A stretch of 64,000 nucleotides of DNA from Leptobrachium leishanense (Eukaryota > Chordata > Amphibia > Anura > Megophryidae), in contig CM019065.1 in NCBI GenBank assembly GCA_009667805.1, positions 156,665,322-156,729,321 on the forward strand, given 5' to 3'. The position numbers were made by a program, and so were the translations under genes. The notes under the pieces were generated by a model. The model ran no database searches. It had not been told where the DNA came from and saw only the letters and a program-made list of their open reading frames with translations. The first letter of the stretch is position 1. Every line of letters starts with the position of its first letter. Of this stretch, positions 53,213 to 64,000 are shown piece after piece.

Positions 53213-56200
53213 ATGGAAGGTTTAAAAGCACCCAGTCTCCTGGATTTTCAGGCAAGAAATCTGTCTCAGGCATGGAAGAGATGGAAAGAAGAAATGCTTC
53301 TATACACAGACCTGGTCCTGGTTGATAAACCAGAAGAGATGAAGGTAAAGCTGTTCCTGTACTTGATTGGGGATAAAGGCAGAGAGGTTAAAGACACCCT
53401 TCTCCCAGGAGTGGCAGCTCCCTCACTGACTGTCCTAATGAAAGCATTTGATGATTATTGTGAGCCAAAACAAAATGAGACTGTGGAAAGATATAATTTT
53501 TTTTCACGGAGTCAGAGGGAAGAAGAAGGCATAGACGCATATGTCACAGAGCTGCGTACACTGGCAGCCACCTGCAATTTTGGTAATATCAGAGACTCTT
53601 TAATAAGGGACAGAATTATATGTGGCACAAGAGATTCTAACCTCAGGGAACGTTTACTGAGAGAAGTGGACTTAACACTTGATAAATGTCTACAAATCGG
53701 CAGAGCTGCTGAACTGTCTACAGAGAGGGTGAAGCTCCTGGAGAGGTCCAGCACCGGTGCAGTGTCAGTCCATGGAATGGAAACAAGCTACACTCTTAGG
53801 AAGAGTCCGAGCAGAATGGCAGAGACTCCACATAAGATAATACAGTGCATATATTGTGGTAAGCGTCACGAGAAACTGAAAGAGAAATGCCCAGCATTTG
53901 GAAAGCAATGTAAGGGGTGCGGTAAGGCCAATCATTTCATTAACCAGTGCCGTGCCAGTCTGCACCAACAAAGGAAGCCGGCAGTACAAGCTGTATATAA
54001 GGAAACAGCGGATTCAGAGGAATACGAAGACATTCTGGGTCTGACTTTGGAACCAGCTTTTCAGATTTGTGCACTGAAGAAATCTACGAGCAAATTTTCA
54101 TCAGCTTTGTTTGCTACCATGCTCATCGACCAGCAAGCTGTGAGATTCCAAATGGATTGTGGGGCGGACTGCAATGTCCTACCAGCAAGGATGGTGAAAG
54201 ACCAATCTAAAATTCTACCCTGTGATAAGATACTAAGGATGTACAATAAGAGTACACTGACACCAGTAGGGATATGTAAGCTCAAAATAAGGAACCCATG
54301 CAATCAAAAGTTATATCAGGCTGAATTTGTTGTCATTGACTCAGAGCTGTGTCATCCTATACTAGGAAGTAGAGCTATCCAAGCCATGGATCTGATCTCG
54401 GTGCAGCACCAAAATATCCTAACTGTGGAACAAGACAGCAAACAGTCAGATAGCGCTATGTGGGGCTGGTCAACCATCAACAAGGAGTATGCTGATATTT
54501 TTCAAGGAGTGGGCTGTCTAGAGGGAAAATTGAAATTGGAAGTGGATGCTCTTGTACAGCCTGTTAGACTTCCAAAACGAAAAGTTCCTGTATCATTACT
54601 CAAACCCCTTCAAGAGGAGCTCGCCAGTTTAGAAAAACAGGGGATTATCACCCCTGTAGAGAGAAGCACAGACTGGATTAGTAGTATGGTGATAGTGAAG
54701 AAACCATCAGGGAAGTTAAGGATTTGCATTGACCCTAAGCCTCTAAATAAAGCTTTGAAAAGGAGCCACTATCCTTTGCCTACACTTGATGACATACTTC
54801 CTGATCTAGCAAGGGCAAGAATTTTTTCAGTGTGTGATGTAAAGAGTGGATTTTGGCATATCGAATTAGAGGAAGACTCCAGCTACTTAACCACTTTTTC
54901 TACTCCTTTTGGCCGATACCGGTGGGTTAGGATGCCTATGGGTATTAGTCCTGCCCCAGAGGTTTTTCAGAGAAAACTAAATCATGCACTGGAAGGGCTA
55001 CCAGGTATCAGGGTTATTGCAGATGATATCCTGATTGTAGGAGAAGGAGAAACTGATGTGGAAGCCATTAAAGATCACGATCAGAAGCTGAGGAAGTTAC
55101 TAGATCGTTGCAGAGAACGACAGCTCAAACTAAATCCAGAGAAATTCCAGTTAAGAAAAACTGAAGTACCTTATATTGGTCACTTATTGTCAGCCCAGGG
55201 ACTTCAAGCAGACCCCAGCAAAGTAAAAGCCATTACTGAAATGCCCAGACCCACAGACGTTAAAGGAGTACAGAGATTTTTGGGGATGGTGAACTATCTT
55301 TCAAGGTTTTGTGAGAACATATCAGATGCAGGTGAACCTCTGCGCCAACTAACCCAGAAGGATGCAGTGTGGGAGTGGACTGAAGTGCAGGAAGGGGCAT
55401 TTCAGCAGATCAAATCAAAAATCAGTTGTGCGCCAGTACTCAAGTATTATAACCCAGAAGAACCATTGGAACTACAATGCGATGCGTCAGAGAGAGGTCT
55501 GGGAGCAGCACTGATGCAGAGTAAGCAACCGTTAGCTTTTGCAAGCAGAGCATTGACGGAGACAGAGCAAGGTTATGCCCAGATTGAGAAGGAGTTGTTA
55601 GCAGTCCTCTTTGGCATGGAAAAATTTCATCAATTCACATTTGGACAAACAGTAGCTGTACAGTCCGACCATAAGCCCCTTGAAAGCATTATGAAGAAAC
55701 CTTTACTTAAAGCACCCCGACGTCTTCAGCGTATGATGTTACGTCTTCAAATGTACGATGCATGTATCAGATACTGCCCAGGAAAGTCTCTGGCAGTGGC
55801 AGACACATTGAGTAGGGCTTATCTGGACGAGGGTTCCGTGGAGGGCTCAGTGGAGCACCAGATTGAAACGGTAAACATGCTCCAATATCTACCCATCTCA
55901 AACAGGAGACTTGACGCTATACAAAAAAGCACCGATAAAGACAAGACTTTACAAGCAGTGAAGCACATTGTTTTGAGGGGATGGCCTCATGCAAAGGAAC
56001 TGGTACCTCTAGAGGCTTCACCATTTTACCACATACGTGATGAACTGAGTGTACAGGATGGTGTACTATTCAAAGGCGAGCGAGTTGTTATACCATCTGA
56101 ACTTCGATCTGATATTATGTCTCGGATCCATTCTTCACATTTCGGCGTGGAAGGATGTCTACGTAGAGCCAGGGAATCTGTTTACTGGCCAGGAATGAAT

Positions 56201-57282
56201 GCGCAGTTGAAAGAGTACATTGACCAATGTGACATATGCCGGTCATTTGATACTAAACAACAAAAGGAGACCTTGATGCCTCATGAGATCCCAACTAGAC
56301 CATGGAAAAGATCGGTACTGATTTGTTCACATTCCACGGACACGAGTATTTAATAACGGTGGACTATGACTCTAACTTCTGGGAGATAGACCAGATTCAG
56401 GATACAAGATCAACAACAGTGATAAGAAAATTGAAGGCTCATTTTGCCAGATATGGAATCCCAGACACTGTATGTTCAGATAATGGACCCCAGTTTATTT
56501 CGATGGAGTTTAAAGAATTCAGTATGAATTGGGACTTTGACCACATTACCTCATCACCAGGATACCCCCAAAGCAATGGGAAGGTAGAGTCGGCAGTAAA
56601 AACGGCCAAGAGACTCCTGCAAAAGGCTGTGTCCTCTGGTAATGATCCCTACCTAGCATTATTGGATCATCGCAACACACCAACGCAAGGTCTGGAGTGC
56701 AGTCCTGCTCAAAGACTGATGGGTCGAAGGACCAAATCGTTACTTCCCATGAGAGGAAGTCTGTTAATGAAGGATCACGGGATGAATGACAGGCACCAAA
56801 TTCTATGCACAAAACAACGTGCATTGCAAGCCGCTCAATATAATAGGGGAGCCAAAGACCTGCGGCCTCTAAATGTTGGCGAACAGGTGTGGGTACAACC
56901 ACCAAATAACCAGGGAAAAGAGTGGCGGAAAGCTTGCCTAAGAGCCCCTGCTGGAATCAGGTCCTATGAAGTTGTAACAGAGTCAGGACAAGTTCTGAGA
57001 AGAAATAGGAGGCACCTGAGAGGCACTGGACGATACAGGCCTCAAATAAGGACCCAAAGTAGCAATCAAGAGGAATATGACACGGACGAGACAAACCAGC
57101 CATCAATAGCAAATACCCCAGAAGAAGATCAGGAAGAACCACACTGTGAAATATCAGACACAGAAAGACTGGGGGATGACACCAATGTTCTACGAGAACA
57201 ACCACAAGGATACAGAAACACCCAGACTAGAAGCGGGAGATCCATCCTAAAACCAGCATATCTAAATGATTATGTGGACTAA
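53213..57282 (+). pseudogene. Gag-Pol polyprotein of the Mag-like element, one frameshift
   Basis: The open frame from ATG 53213 runs to 56353. Gag ends in two knuckles, C-IY-C and C-KG-C-GKAN-H-FINQ-C (about residues 212-245). The protease has D-C-G-A at about 315. RT carries the catalytic IADDILIVG at 604-605, and RNase H follows with QCDASERGLGAAL and QSDHKPLESI. The integrase zinc part is HSSHFGVEGC...CDIC (about 973-1013). One base is missing near 56304, so the integrase core (TDLF, SDNGPQF, GKVESA, the D-D-E set) continues in another frame, 56302-57282, to the stop. Protease uses Cys where most have Thr/Ser (DCG). Apart from the base loss the protein is complete, so the insertion is recent. 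Confidence 0.88.
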
Positions 57283-57376
57283 CATGTGACCCACTACAAG
57301 AATCCGTTTCACGATCCATCTACCTCCTAGACTTGAGCTAAAGGAAACAACTTCCATTTTCCCAAAAAGGGAAAGA

Positions 57377-57601
57377 TGTATCAATATGTGTGGAACCAGG
57401 AAGGAGAGTGTTTGTAACCAGGGGGAAGGATATATGTGTTACACTGCAGCTCAGCAGGATATAGGGGAGGAGTCACATGGACACGGACTAGTTAGCAGAA
57501 CTGTAGATTAGAACCTGTTATAAGATGATCTCTTAATAAATATATAAAACCCTGCAGCTGGAGTCAGAGACAATATTTACAGAATCAGTCTCATTTTTAC
57601 A
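57377..57601 (+). repeat. 3' LTR of the Mag-like element
   Basis: 225 bp, identical to the 5' LTR except for A/T near its end. Confidence 0.9.
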
Positions 57602-58351
57602 AGCGGTTCTCCTTTTTCTTTAACAGAACTTTTTATTATTAATCATAGGATCTTATATGTAAATTCTAGACATTTTCCTTCAGTAATTCTTTTGAAAACA
57701 GCAGGCCATAGGTTTGCGGTGGCAGCATACAGCGGCCGACTCCATGCACTTTGGGGACCCTGCGGTGAATGGTGAATTCACTGCAGGGTTGGGAAATTTT
57801 ATTCCCCGAAGTGCAGGGAACTACAGAACACCAAAATGTTGGCGTCATTTCGGTGCTCTGTGAGTAACCCAATTAGTGGTGAGGTTTTTTGTTGCCCCCT
57901 GGAAAGTGAAAGCCTAGGCCTTGCCTACCCAGGACATACTTGAAAATTAGTGACATCTCTTTTTTTTTTTCAATATAAAGATTTTATTGAGTACCATCAG
58001 AAATTTTAAGTACAAAATCTGAAAGGACAATAAAGGCCGCGCAGGGCCTGTCAACGCTATAAATCACATATGTGCAGTTAGATTGTTGTCAACATTGTAT
58101 GGTACTTTTTACATTGTAAATAAACAATAAGCAACAAATACAGTGGTTAATACAGTAGTGAAATAAACATAGACAACAAAAAAAGAAAAAAAAGAAAAAA
58201 GGAGGAAAAGAGAAAAAGAAAAGGGAAACAAAGAGTAAAACATGCGGTTCGACAGGTTGAAGTAATTTTAAGAGGAGGTTTAAGAGGATTTTGTTTTGAG
58301 GAGTTTTAAGAGTTTTAAGGGGACTAAGAGGATCCCTTGGTGGATCTATAA

Positions 58352-58776
58352 GGCTGGGGTCAGACGAGCGCAGTGCGAACGCGCGTGCAGGCGCACTTAA
58401 TCACGGCCGTAGTAGCAGCAAGTGCCAGGCAATGACGGCCAATATACGAAGTACGGTCGCACAAAAGTCCGGCTGCGCAACGCAAGTGGAAAACGAACGC
58501 ATTTTTTCGAGAACGTTAAACTGCTAGTACTGACGTACAGAGTGCGCTGCGCCCGCTAGCGGCGTGTGTGCGTGAATTGGAGATGTCAGACACTGCTAAT
58601 GTCCGGCCAACATAACGTCCAGATGCACAAAGTGTTTTATTGATGATCCGTACAAAATCACGGATGCAAATGCGCATCGTATGACCGCTATCGCGTACTC
58701 CGTGAAAAAATGCGTCCATTCGTTCGAACGCAGTTTTTCACAGACAACGCGAAAATGCGTTCGTCTGACCCTAGCC
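58352..58776. mobile_element. MITE, GGCTGGGGTCAGAC family, copy 4
   Basis: Ends GGCTGGGGTCAGACGAGCGC and CGTCTGACCCTAGCC; TAA both sides (58349-58351, 58777-58779). 425 bp. It sits in the last codons of LINE ORF2 and supplies a premature stop. Confidence 0.85.
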
Positions 58777-61700
58777 TAAGATATCCAACCTTCCCAAGTA
58801 GCCTGATACTGTGGAAGGGTGTTATGGGCCGAAGCGAACATTTCCTCGTATTTACAGATACTATCTAAACGGGTCAGAACTTCTGAGAGTGAGGGGGTGG
58901 AGGTCGAGTTCCAGTGACTAGCCAACACTAACTTGGCAACCCCGAATATTGCCGACATCAACCCTCTGGGTGGTATTTGAATGGTGATGGGGATGAAGTG
59001 TAACAGGTACGTTTCAGGCTGGAGAGGAATATCCAACGAGGTGCATAGTTTGATCAGGCCATGGATATCAGCCCAGTAAGAGCTAAGTTTCGGACACGAC
59101 CAAAAAACGTGTAGCAAAGAACCCTTCTCTGTTGAACAACGCCAGCATAAGTTGGCACCCTTGGAGATATGGTGCAGTCGAGCAGGGGTAAGGTACCAGC
59201 GGTATAATAATTTAAGATGTGCTTCTCTCATGCCTGTGCTTTTAGATAGGCGATACACTGATGATGTGGCATAAAACCAGTCCTCTCGTGAGAATGATAA
59301 ATTTAGGTCCTTTTCCCATCTCAACATATATGGCAGTTTACGTTCCGTATTAGGTGACACTAAGCATCGGTAACATAGAGACAATGGTTTCCTTAAGTTT
59401 TTTTTTCCCAAGCATAGCCTGTGGAAAGCTGTCATATCTTTGTCTGGTATCGCCCCGACCCTGTGCGTTAACAATATATGTTTAATACGAAGGTAGGTAA
59501 AAATTTCGTTGAAGGAAATACCAAATTCTTGTACTAGGTCTGGGAACAGTTTAATAGAGGTTGGAGCGAGAAGGTGTTGGACAAGGGTCACTCCCTGAAG
59601 CGTCCAGGAGGCAAGGTTTAGGTCAGGGGACAATCTACTTAAAAAACTAAGAGGTGCAAAACTGAGCAGTCGAAACGGTTTTAATAATGGTCTACCCCAG
59701 TGGCGCCAGGTCAGGACCGAGAGATAAGAGGAGGGAAGTATCCCTTCCAGTTTACTTCTAGGGAGAGGGTCATACCACATAAAGTCATGAATAGAATTAG
59801 GAGCGATAACGGCATTTTCCAGGCGCAGCCATACAGGAGGTTCTGAGGAGTGCAGCGCGGCTAATAATTGGGCTAATAGGGAAGCTCTATAATATCTTAA
59901 CAGGTTAGGGAAGCCAAGGCCGCCCATCTCTCTCAGAGTTGTAATTGTAGTAGCTGAAACTCTAGGGGGCTTGCGTTTCCAGATGTGGGCAAATAACATT
60001 TTCTGCAGACGTAGGAGGATATGTGCTGGAAGAAAGATCGGAACATTGCGAAAATAGTAAAGGATTTGCGGGAGGATTGACATTTTTAAGGAGGCCATGC
60101 GGCCCAGCCAGGACAGTTCTACTGAGTGCCATGATTGCAGTTGTTTTTCAATAGATTGCAGGAGAGGGAGATAATTATGCTTAACGATGGAACTCCTATT
60201 TTTCGTTAGGAAAATACCTAAATATTTAATAGAGTCCGAACGCCAGTCAAACGAGTATTGAGTTTTAAGATCAACCAGCGAGGGACCAGGAATATGCAAA
60301 GGGAGGGCCTGAGTCTTACCAACATTATTTTTATAGTAGGATAGCCGACCATATTTCTCAAGTAAATTAAAAAGAGGAGGGAGTGAGGTTTCTGGGGCGG
60401 ATAAGTATAGGAGAATATCATCTGCAAATAGAGCGAGTTTCTGTTCGCCTGCCGGTGTAGACAGACCTGATATAAATGTGTTCAATCTAATATGAGATGC
60501 CAACGGTTCTAATGCCAAGACAAAAATTAGCGGGGATAGAGGGCAACCTTGACAAGTGCTGTTCGTAATTGGAAAAGTAGGGGACGAAAATCCCATGCTT
60601 AACACCTTTGCCGAGGGGGTGGAATACAGAGCCATAACACTTTGGATAAACAAGGCGGGAAATTGAAAGGCCTCTAATGTTTGGCGCATGAAGCCCCAGT
60701 GCATGCGATCAAACGCTTTTTCTGCGTCTAAAGACAGTAGGAGCCCGGGGGTCCCAGAACGGTTAGCTAGGTCTATTATATCAAACAAGCGACTTGTATT
60801 GTCACAGGTCTGCCTCCCCTGTACAAATCCTGTCTGATCCGGGTGAATCAATTTAGGGAGCAGGGGCGTGACGCGCGAGGCCAATAATTTTGCATAAAGT
60901 TTTATATCAACATTCAGTAGGGATATGGGGCGAAAATTCGCACAATGAGTGGGGGGTTTGCCAGGTTTAGGGAGTGTGACTACGGTGGCCAGGAGCATCT
61001 CTGGGGGAACTTGGCCAGTGGTTTTAATGTGATTAAATAAGGCTGTCAGAGTAGGGACTAGGAGGGAGGTGAAATTTTGATAGTAGAGATTAGATAAGCC
61101 ATCAGGGCCGGGTGCTTTACCCTTCGGGAGAGCCCGGATTGCTTTGTAGACGTCCTCCTCAGAGAAAGGGGCCAGCAAGTCAGCTTGCTGATGGGGCAGT
61201 AATGTCGGCAGTTGCGCTTCTGCTAAGAAGGTAGAAATCTCTGCCGAGCAGGGCGGTGAAATGGCCGAGTCAAGTTTGAGATTGTAAAGAGAGCTATAAT
61301 AGTTGGCAAATTCTGAGACTATCAGCGCTGGATTACGCACTATTTGTCCCCCTAAGCTTTCAATATGGGTGATTTTAGTTTGAACGCGTCTTGCCCTGAG
61401 TTTAGAGGCCAGTAACTTTCCCGCCTTGTTACCTTGAGTATAGGAAGTGTAATTTAGTTTGCGTAGGGATCGTTCCATAGCCTGTAGGTTTAAGTGCTCC
61501 AACTCTCTCCGCAAGGAAAACAATTGAGATGCAATCGATGGGGTCGGTTTAGTCATATTTTGGGATTCTAAGGAGGAGATTTGTTGTAAGAGAGTCGATG
61601 TTTTAAGAGTATACTGTTTCTTTCTATAAGCCCCCTGTTTAATGAAATGACCCCTGATAACCGCTTTGTGAGCTGACCACACAGAGGAGATGGCCACCTC

Positions 61701-62553
61701 CTCCGAAATGTTCAATCTGAAGTAGTCCTCAAGAACCGATGCTGCCCCATCCCTCCCAGCCGGGTCCACAATTAAGGAATCATTTAAACGCCACGAGCCC
61801 ATACCTCGAGCCGGGAAAATGAGCCCGGAAGGACAGAATCAAGGGAGCATGGTCAGACCATGTCATGGGTCCTATTTGAGCATCTAAGAGATGGTGGACC
61901 ATAGTCTGGTGTATAAGGCATAAATCGATTCTGCTATAGGAGGAATGCACCTGGGAATAAAAAGTGTAATCCCTAGTCTGGGGGTGGGATATGCGCCAGA
62001 CATCATACAGGTCAACAGATTGCAGAAAATCAGTGAAGCGTCGGCCAAGAGACTTCGCTTTTTGAGAGGGGAGGCGGCTTCAAGAGGACTGGCAGTCAAC
62101 CATGGGGCAGGGAGTCATATTAAAGTCGCCACAGATATACACTGCGCCTTGGCTAAGAGACTGAATTTTTTTATGGGCTTTCCTGAGGAACTGCAACTGA
62201 TTAACATTCGGGAAATACAAATTAGCAATAGTCACCGGAACATCATTTAAAGAGCCAATCAATATCAACATTCTCCCCTCCTTGTCCTGGTGATGAGATG
62301 CAACCCGAAACAACCAATCTCTATGGAAGAGGATGGAGACTCCTCTTGATTTGGTTGGAGACATAGAGTGATAAGCTTCGGGGTACATCTGAGACCGAAG
62401 ACGGGGGGCATCGTGAGACCGAAAATGTGTCTCCTGTAAGCACACTACCGCAGGTTTATATTTATGCAAATCTCGGAAAAGACAGTGTCTTTTAAAAGGA
62501 ACATTCAAACCTCTAACGTTTAAGGAGAAAAATTTCAGTTCAGGGGAACCCAT
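58776..62553 (-). pseudogene. LINE ORF2 (endonuclease, reverse transcriptase), lightly damaged
   Basis: Start at ATG 62553. The AP-endonuclease blocks are FSLNVRGLN, QETHF, CGDFNMTP, then after an in-frame TGA at 62080-62082 SRIDLCLI and SDHAPL. An extra base near 61811-61815 shifts the frame into the long open part (61802-58776). That part has the RT start LPKGKAPGPDGL, NFRPISLLN, LLSLDAEKAFDR, the catalytic FADDILLYL (Asp at about residues 461-462 of this part), SIKYLGIFLT, and a C-terminal Cys region (CWRCSTEKGSLLHVFWSC). The TGA may be a C-to-T change at a CpG. Translation now ends in the MITE junction instead of eight codons further on. L1 ORF2 nicks DNA and reverse-transcribes its RNA at the nick. 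Confidence 0.87.
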
Positions 62554-63073
62554 CAATCAAATTTAAAGAAGACATATATTGGGAAACCTCCGTTGGTAAG
62601 CGTTCCCATCCCCTCCCAACCCCCGATGCAGACAGTCCCCCATGAGGAAGAAGCTTTCGTCCAAGGGACCCGTACAACAGGAGAGCTGGAGGGAATACTG
62701 GACCAGACGAACCAAAAAATAAGAAAAAAAAATAAAAAGGAAAAAAGGGAGGACAAAATAGGGAAAAAAGAAACTGAGAGATTCAGTAACAAAAAAAACA
62801 CTGCGAGCCCGCAGTGTGAAGAGGTGTAACTCGCCGTGGTGAAAAAATGCGAGGTAGAAACTCAGGGAAGTAAACACCCACCGGGGGGTATCCCTGGCGT
62901 ACCAGAGAAAAAAACAAATAAAAATATCCAGATCAATAAGATCGTGTCAAGTATGAGCTCGGTTCTCTGTGAAGTAGTGGGTCTCTCCAACATCTAAGAA
63001 GAAGCAAAAAGCAGCCGGGATCAGCTGGGCAGAGGAGAACGATATCAGTACAGGCCCAGACATAGGGCGCCGT

Positions 63074-64000
63074 TCATTTTGGCTTGACGCGGTGCCACTC
63101 TGGCGAAACTTTAAGTGGAGATGTCGTTACCACGCGAGGGGGGGTGTACTCCTTCACAAACCCCCATTCCTGCAGGAGCTGCATGCCCGACGGGATGTTG
63201 GTGATAGCATGTAGCCTCCCTTCTCTCCATATAAGCAATTTGGTCGGGAAACCCCACCTGTAAGCCACCTCGTGGTTCCTCAAGAGCTTCGTCAAGGGGA
63301 GGAATTCGCGCCTCTTCGCCAGGGTGATCGCTGATAGATCCGCAAACAGTAGCAAGGTAGCATACGGAGTAGGCAAGGTCAGGCCTTTTCTAGCCGCAGA
63401 GATTAAGGACTCCTTAATATGATAAAAGTGAACTCGGACAATAACATCTCGGGGAACATCCGGTGAAAGATGTTTCGCTTTGGGCAGTCGATGAGCGCGG
63501 TCTAGGAGTAAGTCCTGGAGAGAGGCCGATGGGAGTAAAAGTTGGAAGACCTCCATGAGATATGCCGGGAGATCAGCCAGGACCACCGCCTCCGGGACAC
63601 CACGGATGCGCATGTTGTTTCTGCGCGAGCGGTCCTCTAAGTCAGCAACTTTGGTAGCCAGAGCATCATGTGCTATTTGCAGATTCTGGTGTCTGTCCAC
63701 AAGGTCATTATGAGCTAGACAAATATCATCAGATTTGGTCTCAAGGTTGTCAGTACGCTCACCTAGATCCTGAACATCACGGCGCAGCTCCTGCAGCGCC
63801 TCTTTGAAGTCAGCCTGGAGGGTAGTGCGGAGTCCCTGGAGCATATCATGCATTGCCCTCTCAGATGCTGGGGACGTGTTAGAGAGGAGATCCGCATCCT
63901 GTTCCTCCAAGTCCAGGCCAGAGAGAGAGGAGCCCGAGATCGGGGAGCCGCCATCTTGAATTTTGCGGCCTTTCTCAGATCGGCTGGTCCGGGTCCCTTC
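63074..64000 (-). CDS. LINE ORF1 protein, partial (start beyond window)
   Basis: An open frame of 308 codons from the window edge to the stop at 63074; no ATG is needed before the edge because the frame remains open there. A Ser/Gly-rich N-terminus is followed by a long coiled coil (DFKEALQELRRDVQDLGERT and on to about SRRNN), the RRM-like NNMRIRGVPEAV, and the C-terminal domain with LFADLSAITLAKRREFLPLT and YRWGFPTKL. The layout is the same as in the ORF1-only element at 4205-5305 but the sequence is clearly diverged, so the two come from different subfamilies. Confidence 0.8.
   Translation of the reverse strand, partial: EGTRTSRSEKGRKIQDGGSPISGSSLSGLDLEEQDADLLSNTSPASERAMHDMLQGLRTTLQADFKEALQELRRDVQDLGERTDNLETKSDDICLAHNDLVDRHQNLQIAHDALATKVADLEDRSRRNNMRIRGVPEAVVLADLPAYLMEVFQLLLPSASLQDLLLDRAHRLPKAKHLSPDVPRDVIVRVHFYHIKESLISAARKGLTLPTPYATLLLFADLSAITLAKRREFLPLTKLLRNHEVAYRWGFPTKLLIWREGRLHAITNIPSGMQLLQEWGFVKEYTPPRVVTTSPLKVSPEWHRVKPK

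Larger units (their letters stand above)
52945..57601 (+). mobile_element. Young Mag-like Ty3/gypsy retrotransposon, 4.66 kb
   Basis: Two 225-bp LTRs (52945-53169, 57377-57601), TGTATCAATA...TTTA(T/T)ACA, with one mismatch seen. Exact 5-bp duplication AGCGG (52940-52944, 57602-57606). A primer-binding-like TGGTGGCAGCGG follows the 5' LTR directly (53170-53181), and a purine tract AAAAAGGGAAAGA precedes the 3' LTR. One polyprotein spans the inside with a single one-base loss in integrase. The paired cysteine knuckles in Gag are like those of the Mag clade; clade is inferred. Confidence 0.88.
52591..57871. mobile_element. Eroded MITE split by the Mag-like element
   Basis: 52640-52940 is related in reverse to the interior of 7941-8860 (shared blocks such as CAATGTTAAAAATATTCCCG and AATATCTAATAAACC). 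57607-57871 carries the other half, ending GGTGCTCTGTGAGTAACCC (compare GATCTCTTTGGATAACCCTG). The outer boundaries are approximate. Confidence 0.55.
57960..64000 (-). mobile_element. Nearly complete L1-like (Tx1/L1 group) LINE
   Basis: Minus-strand element: poly(A) at 57961-57971 (T-run on the plus strand) after AATAAAATC, then a 3' UTR with GGCCGCGCAGGGCC. ORF2 (58776-62553) and ORF1 (63074 to the edge) follow, separated by about 520 bp. The 5' end is outside the window. Damage is light: one stop and one extra base in ORF2, plus a MITE at the ORF2 end. Confidence 0.85.

Noticed and set aside
42209..57959. DPYSL2 exon 2 within the window
   Set aside because: I looked for an acceptor followed by sequence encoding SDRLLIKGG on the plus strand and saw none; a tblastn of CRMP2 against the window would settle it.
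1..64000. CRISPR array candidates among the tandem repeats
   Set aside because: Repeats are contiguous minisatellites without unique spacers, and the DNA is vertebrate (spliced exons, LINEs, hAT, LTR elements).

Overview
This window is vertebrate chromosomal DNA, most likely from a frog (anuran amphibian) with a large, repeat-rich genome. The only host gene I can recognise is the 5' end of DPYSL2 (CRMP2, a collapsin response mediator protein) on the + strand. Two alternative first coding exons are visible, each ending in a GTGAGT splice donor: exon 1A at 17277-17603 (long, CRMP2A-type N-terminus, 109 codons) and exon 1B at 39432-39470 (the short N-terminus MSYQGKKNIPRIT). They are about 22 kb apart and each has its own promoter-like upstream sequence. 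I found no exon 2, so the common exons should lie beyond 64 kb. Positions 1-16.9 kb are 5' flank, 17.6-39.1 kb the intron between the two first exons, and 39.5-64 kb the intron after exon 1B. There are no prokaryotic genes, CRISPR arrays or operons.

Nearly everything else is transposable elements and tandem repeats. 5' flank: a Penelope-like retroelement fragment with hammerhead-like motifs; an ORF1-only L1-type LINE with a 15-bp target duplication; an interrupted LTR containing Penelope-derived sequence and a 325-bp tandem dimer that carries a near-canonical type I hammerhead ribozyme; two MITEs; a Tc1 fragment; a 1.5-kb solo LTR with an internal 111-bp minisatellite; an L2/CR1-like LINE. 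Intron between first exons: three MITEs, a 1.8-kb non-autonomous hAT element holding a foldback minisatellite, a decayed Ty3/gypsy element with its 3' LTR, a BEL/Pao fragment, further hAT ends, a DDX21-like retropseudogene, and a three-layer nest (a MITE containing a gag-only LTR element containing another MITE).

After exon 1B: a large 47-bp VNTR starting about 380 bp past the splice donor, a 170-bp hAT MITE with a perfect 8-bp target duplication, a broken Tc1/mariner transposase, SINE/LINE pieces, a CpG-rich segment followed by a 43-bp-arm palindrome and a CT-rich minisatellite, a second hAT element, a young Mag-like Ty3/gypsy element that lacks one base in integrase, and a nearly complete L1-like LINE on the minus strand that runs off the right edge.

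The best leads are the hammerhead-bearing dimer (7000-7605), the ORF1-only LINE (3050-5742), the pol-less LTR element (33246-37187), and the conserved dual-promoter structure of DPYSL2, now spread around heavy TE load. Element boundaries with target duplications were read directly from the sequence. Family names are from recognition of motifs and were not checked against a database.
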